A stretch of DNA of 64,000 bases from Tetragenococcus halophilus subsp. flandriensis (GCF_030161475.1 NZ_BSUG01000007.1:62001-126000), one strand, 5' to 3'. Counted from the stretch's first letter, positions 28,816-37,376 are shown. The notes: a model not told the origin generated them from the letters alone. Translations and numbers: made by a program.

Positions 28816-28844
28816 ATTATACATAATTCCAGTATATTCGTCAA
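28816..28844 (-). promoter_or_regulatory. rpoBC promoter
   Basis: Minus-strand TTGACG (28844-28839), 17-base spacer, perfect TATAAT (28821-28816), giving a leader of about 225 bases. Confidence 0.85.
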
Positions 28845-28945
28845 GGTTTTGGATAAACTTTTTTATAATGGCGTTTCCTGATTGTGTAATCATTTTTAAA
28901 TCGATATACTTAGTAATAAAAGTTTATAGAGGAAGGTTTGCACTC

Positions 28946-29905
28946 ATGAGTTCAACCAAACAACAAATATTAACTATCTTGAGACAGGATAAAGAAATTA
29001 TCTCTGGTGAAAAACTGGCCGACAGCTTAGAAGTCTCTCGTACAGCCATCTGGAAAGCTATACGAGAATTAGAAAAAATGGGATATCAGATTGAGCATCT
29101 TTCTAATGGGTATCGCTATTTAACTTCGGACGTTCTTGAAAAAGAATTGATAAGCAGTCAAGCATTGCCAACTTCATCCATTTTTATTAAAGAAGAAACC
29201 AATTCAACAATGGATGACGCTAAGGTCGCCGCTATGGATCAACAACCAACACCCGCTCTTTTTATTGCAGAAAAACAATTAGGAGGACATGGCCGTTTTG
29301 GTCGACCATTTTTTTCACCTACTGGACAAATCTATATGAGTTTATTATTAACGCCCAATCAAACTTTTGAAGAATTGCCTCAATATACAATTTTGGCTGC
29401 CGTTGCTGTGAGTTTAGCAATCGACCATTACACAGGGAAACAAACACAGATTAAATGGGTCAATGATATTTATTTAGACGGAAAAAAAATCTGCGGTATT
29501 TTATCTGAAGCAACCAGTGATTTTGAAAGCGGGCGTATTAAACATGTAATCTTAGGCTGTGGTATTAATTTTTCAATTCCTGCCCAAAGCTTCCCTGAAA
29601 ATATACAGACAAAAGCTGGCGCCGTTTTTCCGCAAAAAAACCCCCAAGTAACGCGCAACCAATTAATTCAATTAATTTGGCAATACTTTTTCGAATTACT
29701 TGAGGCTTTACCTGATAAAGAATATATCAATATTTATCGTAAAAAATCATTTGTATTAGGTAAAAGAGTGCAGTTTAAGCAACAAGGCGTCACTTACAGT
29801 GGAAAGGCCACAGAAATCACTGATACTGGAGAGTTGATCGTCCAGACTGAGCAAGGGCGTAAAGCACTTTCTTCTGGTGAAATCAGTTTAGAAGCTATTT
29901 ATTAA
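28946..29905 (+). CDS. birA: Bifunctional biotin protein ligase / biotin operon repressor
   Basis: 319 residues. The N-terminal winged helix (about residues 5-60, GEKLADSLEVSRTAIWKAI) is the DNA-binding part of two-domain BirA proteins. The catalytic domain has GGHGRFGRPFFSP (biotinyl-AMP loop) and KWVNDIYLDGKKICGIL. It joins biotin to carboxylases and may repress biotin uptake genes, none of which are here. The start at 28946 (MSSTKQQ) with GGAAGG upstream is preferred; the frame stays open a further 74 codons upstream, but that stretch overlaps the divergent rpoB promoter and has no protein-like composition. Confidence 0.92.
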   Translation: MSSTKQQILTILRQDKEIISGEKLADSLEVSRTAIWKAIRELEKMGYQIEHLSNGYRYLTSDVLEKELISSQALPTSSIFIKEETNSTMDDAKVAAMDQQPTPALFIAEKQLGGHGRFGRPFFSPTGQIYMSLLLTPNQTFEELPQYTILAAVAVSLAIDHYTGKQTQIKWVNDIYLDGKKICGILSEATSDFESGRIKHVILGCGINFSIPAQSFPENIQTKAGAVFPQKNPQVTRNQLIQLIWQYFFELLEALPDKEYINIYRKKSFVLGKRVQFKQQGVTYSGKATEITDTGELIVQTEQGRKALSSGEISLEAIY

Positions 29906-29950
29906 AAACAAGCAGCTGAACACATTAGTGGTATTCAGCTGCTTGTTTTT
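29904..29950. terminator. Bidirectional terminator between birA and menA
   Basis: 17-bp perfect stem AAAAACAAGCAGCTGAA / TTCAGCTGCTTGTTTTT with a 13-base loop. T-tracts on both strands serve the two converging genes. Confidence 0.9.
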
Positions 29951-30902
29951 ATATGCTTTGCCAAAAAATACAAAGTAATAATCCTAATGCATAGCTACTA
30001 TTGAATAAGACCATATTTTTGATTGCATAAGCAAAACTCTTAGGCTGAGGCAGGCTTTTTTCATGTTCCCTTAAATTACGAGAAATTTTAGGAAAAGTAA
30101 GGAAAATGATGAGAATAGGCCAAGTATAAATACCAAAAATCAAACCAACAACAATCGTCACATAGCAAGCATACATTAATCCTTGAAATAACATTATTCC
30201 GGTAGAACTTCCGATATAATATACCAAAGTATAACGTTGGTTTTTAACGTCTGTTTTTATATCACGTAAATTATTGGCAAGCATAATATTTGCGATAGTA
30301 AAAATTAAAGGAAGAGAAGCCCAAACCAGAGCTAAAATCCCCCATAATTGTCCTGAAAGTAAAAAATTTCCCTCGGTAAAATCAAGTGTAAGGTAAAAAA
30401 CCTTTTGTTCAATAGTGTTAAGATAAATGGTTATAGCAAAAATGCCTAAGCCCATAGTTACCCCGCTAAACAATTCTCCTAGTGGCATGCGAGATAATGG
30501 GATCGGGCCATAAGTATAAAAAACACCGATAAAGCATACAACACCACCCATCACAAGCATCAACCAACCCGTTTGGACGATTAAAATCAAGCCAATGATC
30601 AAGGTAGCTGTTAGCATAGATAAAATCATTCGTTGAATCTTTACAGCTGACAATCGCTCTCGTCCTATCACATTTTCTTGATATTTATAAGTCTGAGATT
30701 GCGCTTTTTTAAAATCCATATAATTATTGATAGCCGTTGTAGTCATGTCAAAAATAATCATTCCGATGAAAAACAATAATGTATATCCCCAATGGAATTC
30801 TTGAAAGTAAGAAATAGAAAAAAGAATCCCCATAATAAAAGGAAATACGCTAGCCACCTTTGTCTTAATTTCAACAACTTCAAAAAAAACTTTTAAAGAC
30901 AT
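29949..30902 (-). CDS. menA: UbiA-family prenyltransferase (MenA / DmkA)
   Basis: 317 residues, eight to nine membrane helices. The first Asp-rich motif NNYMDFKKAQ and the second ANNLRDIKTD bind the magnesium-prenyl diphosphate, as in MenA. It joins a polyprenyl chain to 1,4-dihydroxy-2-naphthoate to make demethylmenaquinone. In EET loci the paralogue is called DmkA. It lies 21 bp behind apbE and with the polyprenyl diphosphate synthase at 36274-37260 completes the local quinone-making pair. No other men genes are in the window. Confidence 0.87.
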   Translation of the reverse strand: MSLKVFFEVVEIKTKVASVFPFIMGILFSISYFQEFHWGYTLLFFIGMIIFDMTTTAINNYMDFKKAQSQTYKYQENVIGRERLSAVKIQRMILSMLTATLIIGLILIVQTGWLMLVMGGVVCFIGVFYTYGPIPLSRMPLGELFSGVTMGLGIFAITIYLNTIEQKVFYLTLDFTEGNFLLSGQLWGILALVWASLPLIFTIANIMLANNLRDIKTDVKNQRYTLVYYIGSSTGIMLFQGLMYACYVTIVVGLIFGIYTWPILIIFLTFPKISRNLREHEKSLPQPKSFAYAIKNMVLFNSSYALGLLLCIFWQSI

Positions 30903-30923
30903 ATCCTACTCCTAAATCGCTAT

Positions 30924-32027
30924 TTACTGTAACTCACTTCTATCACCTAAGGAATAACCCGAGTCTTCGTCCAACTCAAAACTATCTTCAATGTCTTCTG
31001 TCATATACACTTTGTCTTCTTTTGTCACAAAGACCGCTGAAGTACCTTCGGGCGTATTGTCTTCTATATATTTCAAACCATCTTTGACTCCTTTATCAAA
31101 AATTACCGTAGTTAAACCGTCGCCATCGATCGATTTATCAGTAATAACCGTTGCACTGGCAATATCGTTATCATAAGGATAGCCCGTTTCTGAATCAAAA
31201 AGGTGATGATAAGTTTCTCCGTCTACTTCCAGATAGCGTTCGTAAATTCCCGAAGTAACGATTGTTTTATCAGATTCCTTGATCGAACCTAAAACAGAAC
31301 CACGTTCGTCATTGGGATCCTGTATTCCTACAGTCCAATCTAAATTTTCTCCACGATTACTATGACCAACAACATAAATATTACCGCCTAAATCAACGAT
31401 CGCTGATTCCACTTCATGTTCTTTTAGCACCGCGACTGCTTCGTCAGCAATATAGCCCTTAGCGATCGCACCTAAGTCAATAATTGCATCCTCATCTTCT
31501 AGATAAACTGTCTGTTCATCATCATCAAAGGCTATATCGTTATAATCCACATGTTTTAAGGCTTCATCAATTTCATCTTGTGATGGTTTACGTGCGTCAT
31601 CAAAACCAATGCGCCAAAGTTGTGTGATCGCACCGATCATCAAATTAAAACCACCATCAGATTCCTCGCTGTAATCACGAGCTTGTTTTAATAAATCATA
31701 GACATCTTTTGATACTTTTACTGGTTTTTTCCCTGCATTCTCATTAATTTCATCAATTTCAGAACCAGACTGGTTAATTGTGATCTTATCTTCTAATTCT
31801 TTAATCCGATCAAAAGCTGGTTGTAATACATCTTCTTTATCTTCATCAAAAACACGGATACGCGTATACGTTCCTAGTAAAAATTCTTCTTGTGTATAAG
31901 GTTCTTTTTTCATTCCTTGAGCATAAGAAGTTTCTGTTGACTGATCAGTCTCTTCTTCACTACTGCAAGCTGCACTAAAGATAAATACAACAAAAAGTGT
32001 AAGAAGAACGCCTATTTTTCTTTTCAT
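30924..32027 (-). CDS. apbE: ApbE FAD:protein FMN transferase lipoprotein (FmnB)
   Basis: 367 residues. The signal peptide ends in the lipobox SAAC, so the enzyme is anchored outside the cell. The ApbE domain shows TRIRVFDEDK, AIVDLGAIAKGYIAD and AIVDLGGNIYVVG, then SATVITDKSIDGDGL. It transfers FMN from FAD onto Thr in DGxSGAT-type motifs. The target is very likely the neighbouring FMN-binding lipoprotein at 32375-33304. The ATG at 32027 is used because GGAGG lies 5 bases upstream inside a longer GTG frame. Strongly acidic overall. Confidence 0.92.
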   Translation of the reverse strand: MKRKIGVLLTLFVVFIFSAACSSEEETDQSTETSYAQGMKKEPYTQEEFLLGTYTRIRVFDEDKEDVLQPAFDRIKELEDKITINQSGSEIDEINENAGKKPVKVSKDVYDLLKQARDYSEESDGGFNLMIGAITQLWRIGFDDARKPSQDEIDEALKHVDYNDIAFDDDEQTVYLEDEDAIIDLGAIAKGYIADEAVAVLKEHEVESAIVDLGGNIYVVGHSNRGENLDWTVGIQDPNDERGSVLGSIKESDKTIVTSGIYERYLEVDGETYHHLFDSETGYPYDNDIASATVITDKSIDGDGLTTVIFDKGVKDGLKYIEDNTPEGTSAVFVTKEDKVYMTEDIEDSFELDEDSGYSLGDRSELQ

Positions 32028-32056
32028 AATAACCTCCACTTTCTCTTCATTTACTT

Positions 32057-32085
32057 ATCATAGCTTGTTTTTCCCAGAATGAAAA
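32057..32085 (-). promoter_or_regulatory. Probable apbE-menA promoter
   Basis: Minus-strand TTTTCA (32085-32080), 17-base spacer, TATGAT (32062-32057). An inverted repeat GAATGAA / TTCATTC (32077-32093) overlaps the -35 and could be an operator. Confidence 0.45.
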
Positions 32086-32115
32086 GTTCATTCACAAATT
32101 TACCTAGGTATTTAC

Positions 32116-32145
32116 TCCGAATTATTCTTATAAGAATAATTCGGA
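32116..32145. repeat. 30-bp perfect palindrome
   Basis: TCCGAATTATTCTTA followed by its exact reverse complement, lying in the gap between pplA and apbE at the edge of the 90-bp duplication. No T-tract follows on either strand. Confidence 0.7.
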
Positions 32146-32316
32146 CACTACATCTCGCTTGCGCTCGCTCTAGTACTGTTCATCATCAGCTCTCAGCTCC
32201 CTTCGGTTGCTGAATCGCTGTGATTCGGAAAGTTCGGACACTACGGTCGCTTCCCTCCCCTAGTACTGTTCATCATCAGCTCTCAGCTCCCTTCGGTTGC
32301 TGAATCGCTGTGATTC
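32140..32316. repeat. Near-tandem non-coding duplication, two units of about 85 bp
   Basis: Unit 1 (32140-32226) and unit 2 (32233-32316) both begin TTCGGACACTAC and share an identical 57-base block (32170-32226 and 32260-32316) from CTAGTACTG to GTGATTC. They differ only in a 15-18 base middle. Each unit contains GAATC / GATTC and CAGC / GCTG inverted repeats. No ORF or known family recognised; it could be a REP/MITE-like intergenic element. Confidence 0.75.
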
Positions 32317-32321
32317 ACAGC

Positions 32322-32355
32322 AAAAAAGAGTCGGAAACATAATGTCCCAACCCCT
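32322..32355 (-). terminator. Terminator behind the FMN-binding lipoprotein gene
   Basis: Minus-strand imperfect hairpin GGGGTTGGGACA / TGTTTCCGACTC with a short loop, ending in six T. Confidence 0.6.
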
Positions 32356-32374
32356 TTTTGCCTTGCTTCAACAA

Positions 32375-33304
32375 TTATTCTTCAACAAAGTTATCAACTT
32401 CGATTGTATCTGTATCACCCTTTTCAGCGGCATTTACTAATTGTTCAGCATAAAGAATAAATGATTCAGAACTGTGGGTTGCGCCTGATACAACTTCGAC
32501 ATCGCCAGGTGCAGCTTCGTCATCGTCCATTGTGTCAACAAGTTCATCATTCAATGTATCGATATATTCATCTGGACTAACCCCTGACTCATCTTCCATA
32601 GCTTCATTATACTCTTGGTCATCTTTTTTAGAATTGCCATCTTCATCTACGTTATCATAGTTTGATTCAGTAATTTTGCCATCTTCTACTTCGATTGAAA
32701 ATACTGCACGATAGCTATTACTATAGTTTTGTTCTTCTAAATTATAAGTGCCATCTTGTAGTTCAGCGCCATTATCGATTTCGATTTCCTCAGTATTTCC
32801 TTCTTGTGCCGCTTGTACTAATTGTTGTGCATAATTTTGGAAGGAGTGCGCACTATGTGTTGCTCCTGACACAACTTCAACGCTTTCTGGATTTTGTTCA
32901 CTTACAAGATCCTCATTTAATTGTGGAATAAACTCTTCTGGAGAAACCCCAGATTCTTCTTTCATATTTTCATTGTATTCCTCATCATCTTGTTTTGAGT
33001 CTCCATCTTCGTTTACATAATCGTAATCTGAGTCAGTGATTTCACCATCTTCTGTGGTAATCGAAAATTCAACGTGATATCCGTTATCGTCATTTAGCTC
33101 TTTCAATGAATAAGTACCATCTTGCAATGAAGCCCCTGATACCACTTCAGCCTCTTCAGATGAATCAGCACTTTCTTCAGTTGTAGTAGTTTGTGAAGCA
33201 TCTTCTCCATTTCCTTCATTCGCATCATCTGCAGAACATGCTCCTAAAACAATTGTAGAAAATGCTAATGCAACAACCCCAGTCATAAACCTTCTTGTTT
33301 TCAT
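32375..33304 (-). CDS. pplA: FMN-binding lipoprotein with two flavinylation repeats (PplA-like)
   Basis: 309 residues. Signal peptide with lipobox LGAC, then a Thr/Ser/Glu linker and two FMN-binding domains of about 110 residues. Each begins LQDGTY and ends with the flavin attachment motif VVSGATHS, where the Thr would carry FMN covalently. In Listeria the two-FMN lipoprotein PplA passes electrons to outside acceptors. Extremely acidic between motifs. The ATG at 33304 has AAGGTGGG 7 bases upstream; an 18-codon upstream extension is rejected. It is divergent from ndh2. Confidence 0.9.
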   Translation of the reverse strand: MKTRRFMTGVVALAFSTIVLGACSADDANEGNGEDASQTTTTEESADSSEEAEVVSGASLQDGTYSLKELNDDNGYHVEFSITTEDGEITDSDYDYVNEDGDSKQDDEEYNENMKEESGVSPEEFIPQLNEDLVSEQNPESVEVVSGATHSAHSFQNYAQQLVQAAQEGNTEEIEIDNGAELQDGTYNLEEQNYSNSYRAVFSIEVEDGKITESNYDNVDEDGNSKKDDQEYNEAMEDESGVSPDEYIDTLNDELVDTMDDDEAAPGDVEVVSGATHSSESFILYAEQLVNAAEKGDTDTIEVDNFVEE

Positions 33305-33363
33305 TTTATTACCCACCTTACCCTTATAATATTTTTCACAAAGAAGTTTGTGATTCACTTAAC

Positions 33364-33391
33364 ATTTTATATTAATTTTGAAATAAGTCAA
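33364..33391 (-). promoter_or_regulatory. Promoter of the FMN lipoprotein gene
   Basis: Minus-strand TTGACT (33391-33386), 16-base spacer, TAAAAT (33369-33364). Confidence 0.65.
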
Positions 33392-33496
33392 CCATTTCTT
33401 TAAAAATCTGCGAAAAAATAGTAAAAATTTCTCCTGTTTTTGAAACTAAAAATATACAAATAAGAAAATTTTTTTGTGAAATTTTTAAAAAAGTCT

Positions 33497-33525
33497 TAGA
33501 CAAATGAAGAATTTAACTATATAAT
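33497..33525 (+). promoter_or_regulatory. Promoter of ndh2
   Basis: TAGACA (33497-33502), 17-base spacer, perfect TATAAT (33520-33525). TGAAAGCGATTATG right behind it resembles half to two thirds of a CcpA site, so carbon control of EET is possible. Confidence 0.7.
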
Positions 33526-33574
33526 GAAAGCGATTATGTAATTATTATTTCATTTATTGAAGGAGAGATTTCCA

Positions 33575-35512
33575 ATGGCTAAGCAAAATATTGTTGTTGT
33601 TGGTGCAGGCTATGCAGGTGTCTCAGCTACAAAATTCATGGCTAAAAAATTTAAAAAAAATGACGATGTCTCGATCACCCTGATCGACCGTCATTCTTAT
33701 CATACAATGATGACTGAACTTCATGAAGTAGCTGCTGCAAGGGTTGAGCCAAGTGCAATCCAGTATGATTTACAACGTCTTTTTTGTCGCAAGAAAAATG
33801 TGCAACTTGTAACAGACACTGTGACTAATATTGACAAAGATACAAAAACCGTTCAAACCAAAAATGGACAATATCCTTTTGATCATTTAATTATTGGTAT
33901 GGGCGGTGAACCAAATGATTTTGGTACGCCTGGTGTTAAAGAAAATGGCTTTACTCTTTGGTCTTTTGAAGACGCCTTGCGCATTCGTGAACATATAGAA
34001 AAAACTGTAGCAAAAGCGGCTCTAGAACCTGATGCTGAAATTCGAAAAGCAATGCTTACTTTCGTTGTTTGCGGCTCTGGATTTACTGGTATTGAAATGA
34101 TTGGTGAGCTAATCGATTGGAAAGAACGACTTGCTAAAGATAACAAGTTAGATCCCAGCGAAATTAACCTAAAAGTTGTTGAAGCTCTGCCAACGATTTT
34201 AAACATGCTGAAACGAAATGACGCAGCAAAAGCAGAACGTTATATGAAAAAGAAAAATGTAGATATCATGATAAATTCACCGATTGTTGAAGTCAGTTCT
34301 GATCATATCAAATTAAAAGACGGGTCAACAGTTGCTACTCATACGTTAATTTGGACAGCAGGCGTCAAGGGAACTTCAGATGCTGCTGATTTCGGACTAG
34401 AAACGGCTCGTGGTAATCGCTTAGTTGCAAATGAATACATGCAAGCAAAAGGCTATGAAGATAAGAATATTTATATTGTAGGAGACTTAGTTTATTATGA
34501 AGAGTTCTCCAACACACCAACACCACAAATCGTGCAAGCAGCCGAACAAACCGGACACACAGCTGCGACACATATCATCAGTTCAATAAACGGTGGACAA
34601 AGCCCTAAATTTAAAGGAAATTATCAAGGATTTATGGTTTCTGTCGGGGCTAAGTGGGGTGTTGCTAATCTTTTTGATAAGATCCACTTAAGCGGCTTTC
34701 TTGCTATGATAATGAAACATATCGTCAATTTGAAATATTTCTTCGATATTCGTACCGGATATTACATGTTCCAATACATCATGCATGAATTTTTCCGTGT
34801 TAAAGACGACCGTAATGTAGCCCGTGGCCATACTTCGCGTAATAGTAATGTGTTGTGGAGCGTTCCTTTACGTGTGTTTTATGGTTTAGTTTGGTTTTTA
34901 GAAGCCTTCAAGAAAATTGTGGGCGATGGCAAGTGGTTTACGCCAAGTACTTGGTTTGGTGAAGGCTCCTGGTTTGAAGGAGACAGTGTGTTTCCATGGA
35001 CATGGGACTATCAATCAGTAACAGATGCAGCTTCTGGTGCAAGCGAAGCAGCTGATGCAGCTAGTGGCGCTTCTGATGCAGGTGCCGATGCAGCCGTTGA
35101 AGCAGGAAACACCATTTTTGGTTTAAGTTATGCTTATGGAGAAGAACCTATGGCAGTCATTGAAAACTCTCCAGAATGGTTTATGAATATTATGAAAACA
35201 ATCATGCCTAATATGGAAGTTGCGATGTTTTTCCAAAAAATGATGGTTTTTATCGAAATCGGTATTGCCCTTTGTTTAATGGCTGGTTTATTTACTTGGT
35301 TATTTAGTGGAGCAACAATTATTCTTGTAGCAACTTTTTGTTTATCAGGAATGTTTTACTGGGTAAACATCTGGTTTATCCCCGTAGCCTTTGCCTTAAT
35401 GAATGGTTCCGGACGCGCACTGGGATTAGATCACTGGGTCATCCCATGGTTACAACGTACATTAGGAAAATGGCGCTATGGTACTCCTAAATCATTATAC
35501 GGGCAAAAATAA
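33575..35512 (+). CDS. ndh2: Type II NADH dehydrogenase with C-terminal membrane domain (EET-type Ndh2)
   Basis: 645 residues, some 240 longer than ordinary NDH-2. FAD motif VVVGAGYAGVSA at the N-terminus, second nucleotide motif VVCGSGFTGIEM near 170, and IYIVGDLVYYEE. After about residue 480 comes an Ala/Ser/Asp low-complexity linker (about 485-512), followed by three to four membrane helices (about 545-630). This extra domain marks the Ndh2 that feeds the EET quinone pool. The start at 33575 follows AAGGAGAG by 7 bases. It oxidises NADH in the cytosol and reduces demethylmenaquinone. Confidence 0.9.
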   Translation: MAKQNIVVVGAGYAGVSATKFMAKKFKKNDDVSITLIDRHSYHTMMTELHEVAAARVEPSAIQYDLQRLFCRKKNVQLVTDTVTNIDKDTKTVQTKNGQYPFDHLIIGMGGEPNDFGTPGVKENGFTLWSFEDALRIREHIEKTVAKAALEPDAEIRKAMLTFVVCGSGFTGIEMIGELIDWKERLAKDNKLDPSEINLKVVEALPTILNMLKRNDAAKAERYMKKKNVDIMINSPIVEVSSDHIKLKDGSTVATHTLIWTAGVKGTSDAADFGLETARGNRLVANEYMQAKGYEDKNIYIVGDLVYYEEFSNTPTPQIVQAAEQTGHTAATHIISSINGGQSPKFKGNYQGFMVSVGAKWGVANLFDKIHLSGFLAMIMKHIVNLKYFFDIRTGYYMFQYIMHEFFRVKDDRNVARGHTSRNSNVLWSVPLRVFYGLVWFLEAFKKIVGDGKWFTPSTWFGEGSWFEGDSVFPWTWDYQSVTDAASGASEAADAASGASDAGADAAVEAGNTIFGLSYAYGEEPMAVIENSPEWFMNIMKTIMPNMEVAMFFQKMMVFIEIGIALCLMAGLFTWLFSGATIILVATFCLSGMFYWVNIWFIPVAFALMNGSGRALGLDHWVIPWLQRTLGKWRYGTPKSLYGQK

Positions 35513-35522
35513 AATGAAAAAC

Positions 35523-35555
35523 GGCTGGGACTTCTAAAAAGTTCCAGCCATTTTT
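35523..35555 (+). terminator. Terminator behind ndh2
   Basis: Stem GGCTGGGACTT / AAGTTCCAGCC (one G-U) with a 5-base loop, then five T. Confidence 0.8.
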
Positions 35556-35603
35556 AAAGATATAAATCACAGCATCTTTTATTATGCTAAAATAGAATAA
35601 AAG

Positions 35604-36233
35604 ATGCAAAATTACAATGATAAACAAGCCCCGCAACAAGACAGGAGGGTCGATAACGATTTATCTAATCGTTACTTTATGAGTCATTTGAGAAAAATCA
35701 TTTTTATATCGCTTTTGATTGCCCAAGGGGTAGTTCTGGGTCTTATCGAAAATATGATTCCTTACCCATTTGCATTTGCGCCCGGCGCTAAATTGGGCTT
35801 AGCAAATTTAATTACAATCATTGCCTTATTTACAATGTCAAAAAAAGATAGTTTTTTGCTGGTTTGCTTACGTTTAATTTTAACCACTCTTTTAGGAGGA
35901 ACCCTTTCAACTTTTTTATATAGTATGAGCGGTGCAATGTTGAGTTACTTTGGCATGTTATTGGTTAAAAAAATAGGGCCGAAATATGTTAGTATTATTG
36001 GTATCAGTGCGACAGGAGGTTTTATGCATAACGTTGGACAACTTCTTACCGCCTCTTTTATTGCTCAAACATGGAGCGTTCTACTTTATTTACCCATCTT
36101 ATCTTTTTTAGGTATCTTATCAGGAATCGCTATTGGCATCGCTGCAAATTATTTATTAAGACGCGTCGACACTTTACGACGCTTTCAAAATGAACACGAA
36201 CAACAGACGCAGGAAAAATGGTCGATGTATTAA
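35604..36233 (+). CDS. eetB: Gx transporter family membrane protein (EetB-like)
   Basis: 209 residues with five or six hydrophobic helices from about residue 28 to 185. GLIENMIPYPFAFAPGAKLGLANL is the hallmark of the family once named heptaprenyl diphosphate synthase component I; only part of it is quoted as key residues. In Listeria and Lactiplantibacillus EET loci this protein is EetB. The start is uncertain: the ATG at 35604 has no ribosome site and lies only about 11 bases after a TAAAAT -10-like hexamer; an ATG at 35679 is nearer to the first helix. The Gly-rich GGTLSTFLYSMSG loop is conserved. Confidence 0.78.
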   Translation: MQNYNDKQAPQQDRRVDNDLSNRYFMSHLRKIIFISLLIAQGVVLGLIENMIPYPFAFAPGAKLGLANLITIIALFTMSKKDSFLLVCLRLILTTLLGGTLSTFLYSMSGAMLSYFGMLLVKKIGPKYVSIIGISATGGFMHNVGQLLTASFIAQTWSVLLYLPILSFLGILSGIAIGIAANYLLRRVDTLRRFQNEHEQQTQEKWSMY

Positions 36234-36273
36234 CTATTTATTGCGGATTGTTTTTGAAACAAAGGAGCTAGCT

Positions 36274-37260
36274 ATGGAACTTCACCCTATATGGAACGAC
36301 TACCCACAATTACAAGCTGAACTAACACAAACACTAAGTCTAATGGAAGACGCCATTCAATTAAAAAATAAAGCTGTTAGGAAAGCTATATTAGAGATGA
36401 TTGGTGCGGGAGGAAAACTGTTACGCCCAGCTTATCAACTTCTTTTTTCCCGATTTGGGGGCAAGCAAGATCACCAGAAAACTATCGCACTAGCAGCAGC
36501 TATTGAAATGTTACATACAGCCACTTTGATCCATGATGATATTGTGGACGACGCTTCCTTAAGGCGTAACCTGCCAACAATCAGTGCGGAATTTGATAAT
36601 AATACTGCTGTCTATGCTGGAGATTATCTTTTTGTAGCCTGCTTTAAATTGATGTCTTCTTATACTGGCACATTACGTAGTTTACAAAAAAATGCAAACA
36701 GTATGGAAAATATTTTAACTGGCGAATTAGGTCAAATGGAGGATCATTATAATCTAGCAATTACCGTCGAAGAATATTTGGCAAATATTTCAGGTAAAAC
36801 AGCAGAACTGTTTGCTTTAAGTTGTTCTGTCGGCGCATTTGAAAGTGGCACAAGTCAATTGTTTGCCAAAAATGTTTCAAACATTGGGCATCAAATCGGG
36901 ATGGCCTTTCAAATTATTGATGATATTTTGGATTATACTCAAGGTGGAGAAGAACTTGGCAAGCCCGTGTTAAAGGATGTGCAACAGGGTGTATACACTT
37001 TACCATTGATCTATGCTTTACAAGCAGATCGTCAACAATTAGTTCCATTATTAGAAAAAAAGGAACAAATGTCAGAAAATGATAAACAAAAAGTGTACCA
37101 GTTAGTTAACGAATCAGACGGTGTAGCTAAAGCTCAACAGCTAGCCAACACTTATACGCAAAATGCGTTAACAAAAATTGAAAAACTACCAAACGACCCC
37201 CAAAATACCAAAGTAACTTTATATCAACTTACAGAAACGTTATTAACTAGAACAAACTAG
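36274..37260 (+). CDS. hepT: Polyprenyl (heptaprenyl) diphosphate synthase, large subunit (DmkB/HepT-like)
   Basis: 328 residues. First Asp-rich motif in HDDIVDDASLRR and second in FQIIDDILDYT, both needed to bind magnesium-diphosphate, plus GGKLLRP near residue 45. It elongates farnesyl diphosphate with IPP to make the quinone side chain. The start at 36274 follows AAGGAG by 6 bases; an upstream ATG at 36190 lies inside the EetB-like gene. Co-directional with that gene. With MenA at 29949-30902 it makes demethylmenaquinone from imported or separately made naphthoate. Confidence 0.88.
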   Translation: MELHPIWNDYPQLQAELTQTLSLMEDAIQLKNKAVRKAILEMIGAGGKLLRPAYQLLFSRFGGKQDHQKTIALAAAIEMLHTATLIHDDIVDDASLRRNLPTISAEFDNNTAVYAGDYLFVACFKLMSSYTGTLRSLQKNANSMENILTGELGQMEDHYNLAITVEEYLANISGKTAELFALSCSVGAFESGTSQLFAKNVSNIGHQIGMAFQIIDDILDYTQGGEELGKPVLKDVQQGVYTLPLIYALQADRQQLVPLLEKKEQMSENDKQKVYQLVNESDGVAKAQQLANTYTQNALTKIEKLPNDPQNTKVTLYQLTETLLTRTN

Positions 37261-37275
37261 ACATTAACCTACTAT

Positions 37276-37302
37276 AAAAAGTTTCACGTGAAACTTTTTT
37301 GT
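37276..37302 (+). terminator. Terminator behind hepT
   Basis: Perfect palindrome AAAAAGTTTCAC / GTGAAACTTTTT followed by TTG, at the end of the plus-strand EET arm. Confidence 0.75.
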
Positions 37303-37310
37303 CCTTACTA

Positions 37311-37357
37311 AAAAAGCTCACCCAGAACTTGAGAACACTGTTCAAGTCCTGGGTGAG
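37311..37357 (-). terminator. Terminator behind gor
   Basis: Minus-strand stem CTCACCCAGGACTTGA / TCAAGTTCTGGGTGAG with one mismatch, followed by C and six T. Confidence 0.85.
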
Positions 37358-37376
37358 TTTTATCATTTTATAAGCT

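Noticed and set aside
28724-28945. N-terminal extension of the birA reading frame
   Set aside because: It overlaps the divergent rpoB leader and promoter; BirA proteins begin at the MSSTKQQ-like helix and a ribosome site stands before it.
32116-32145. The 30-bp palindrome as a terminator
   Set aside because: No T-tract follows on either strand; pplA already has a terminator at 32322-32355.
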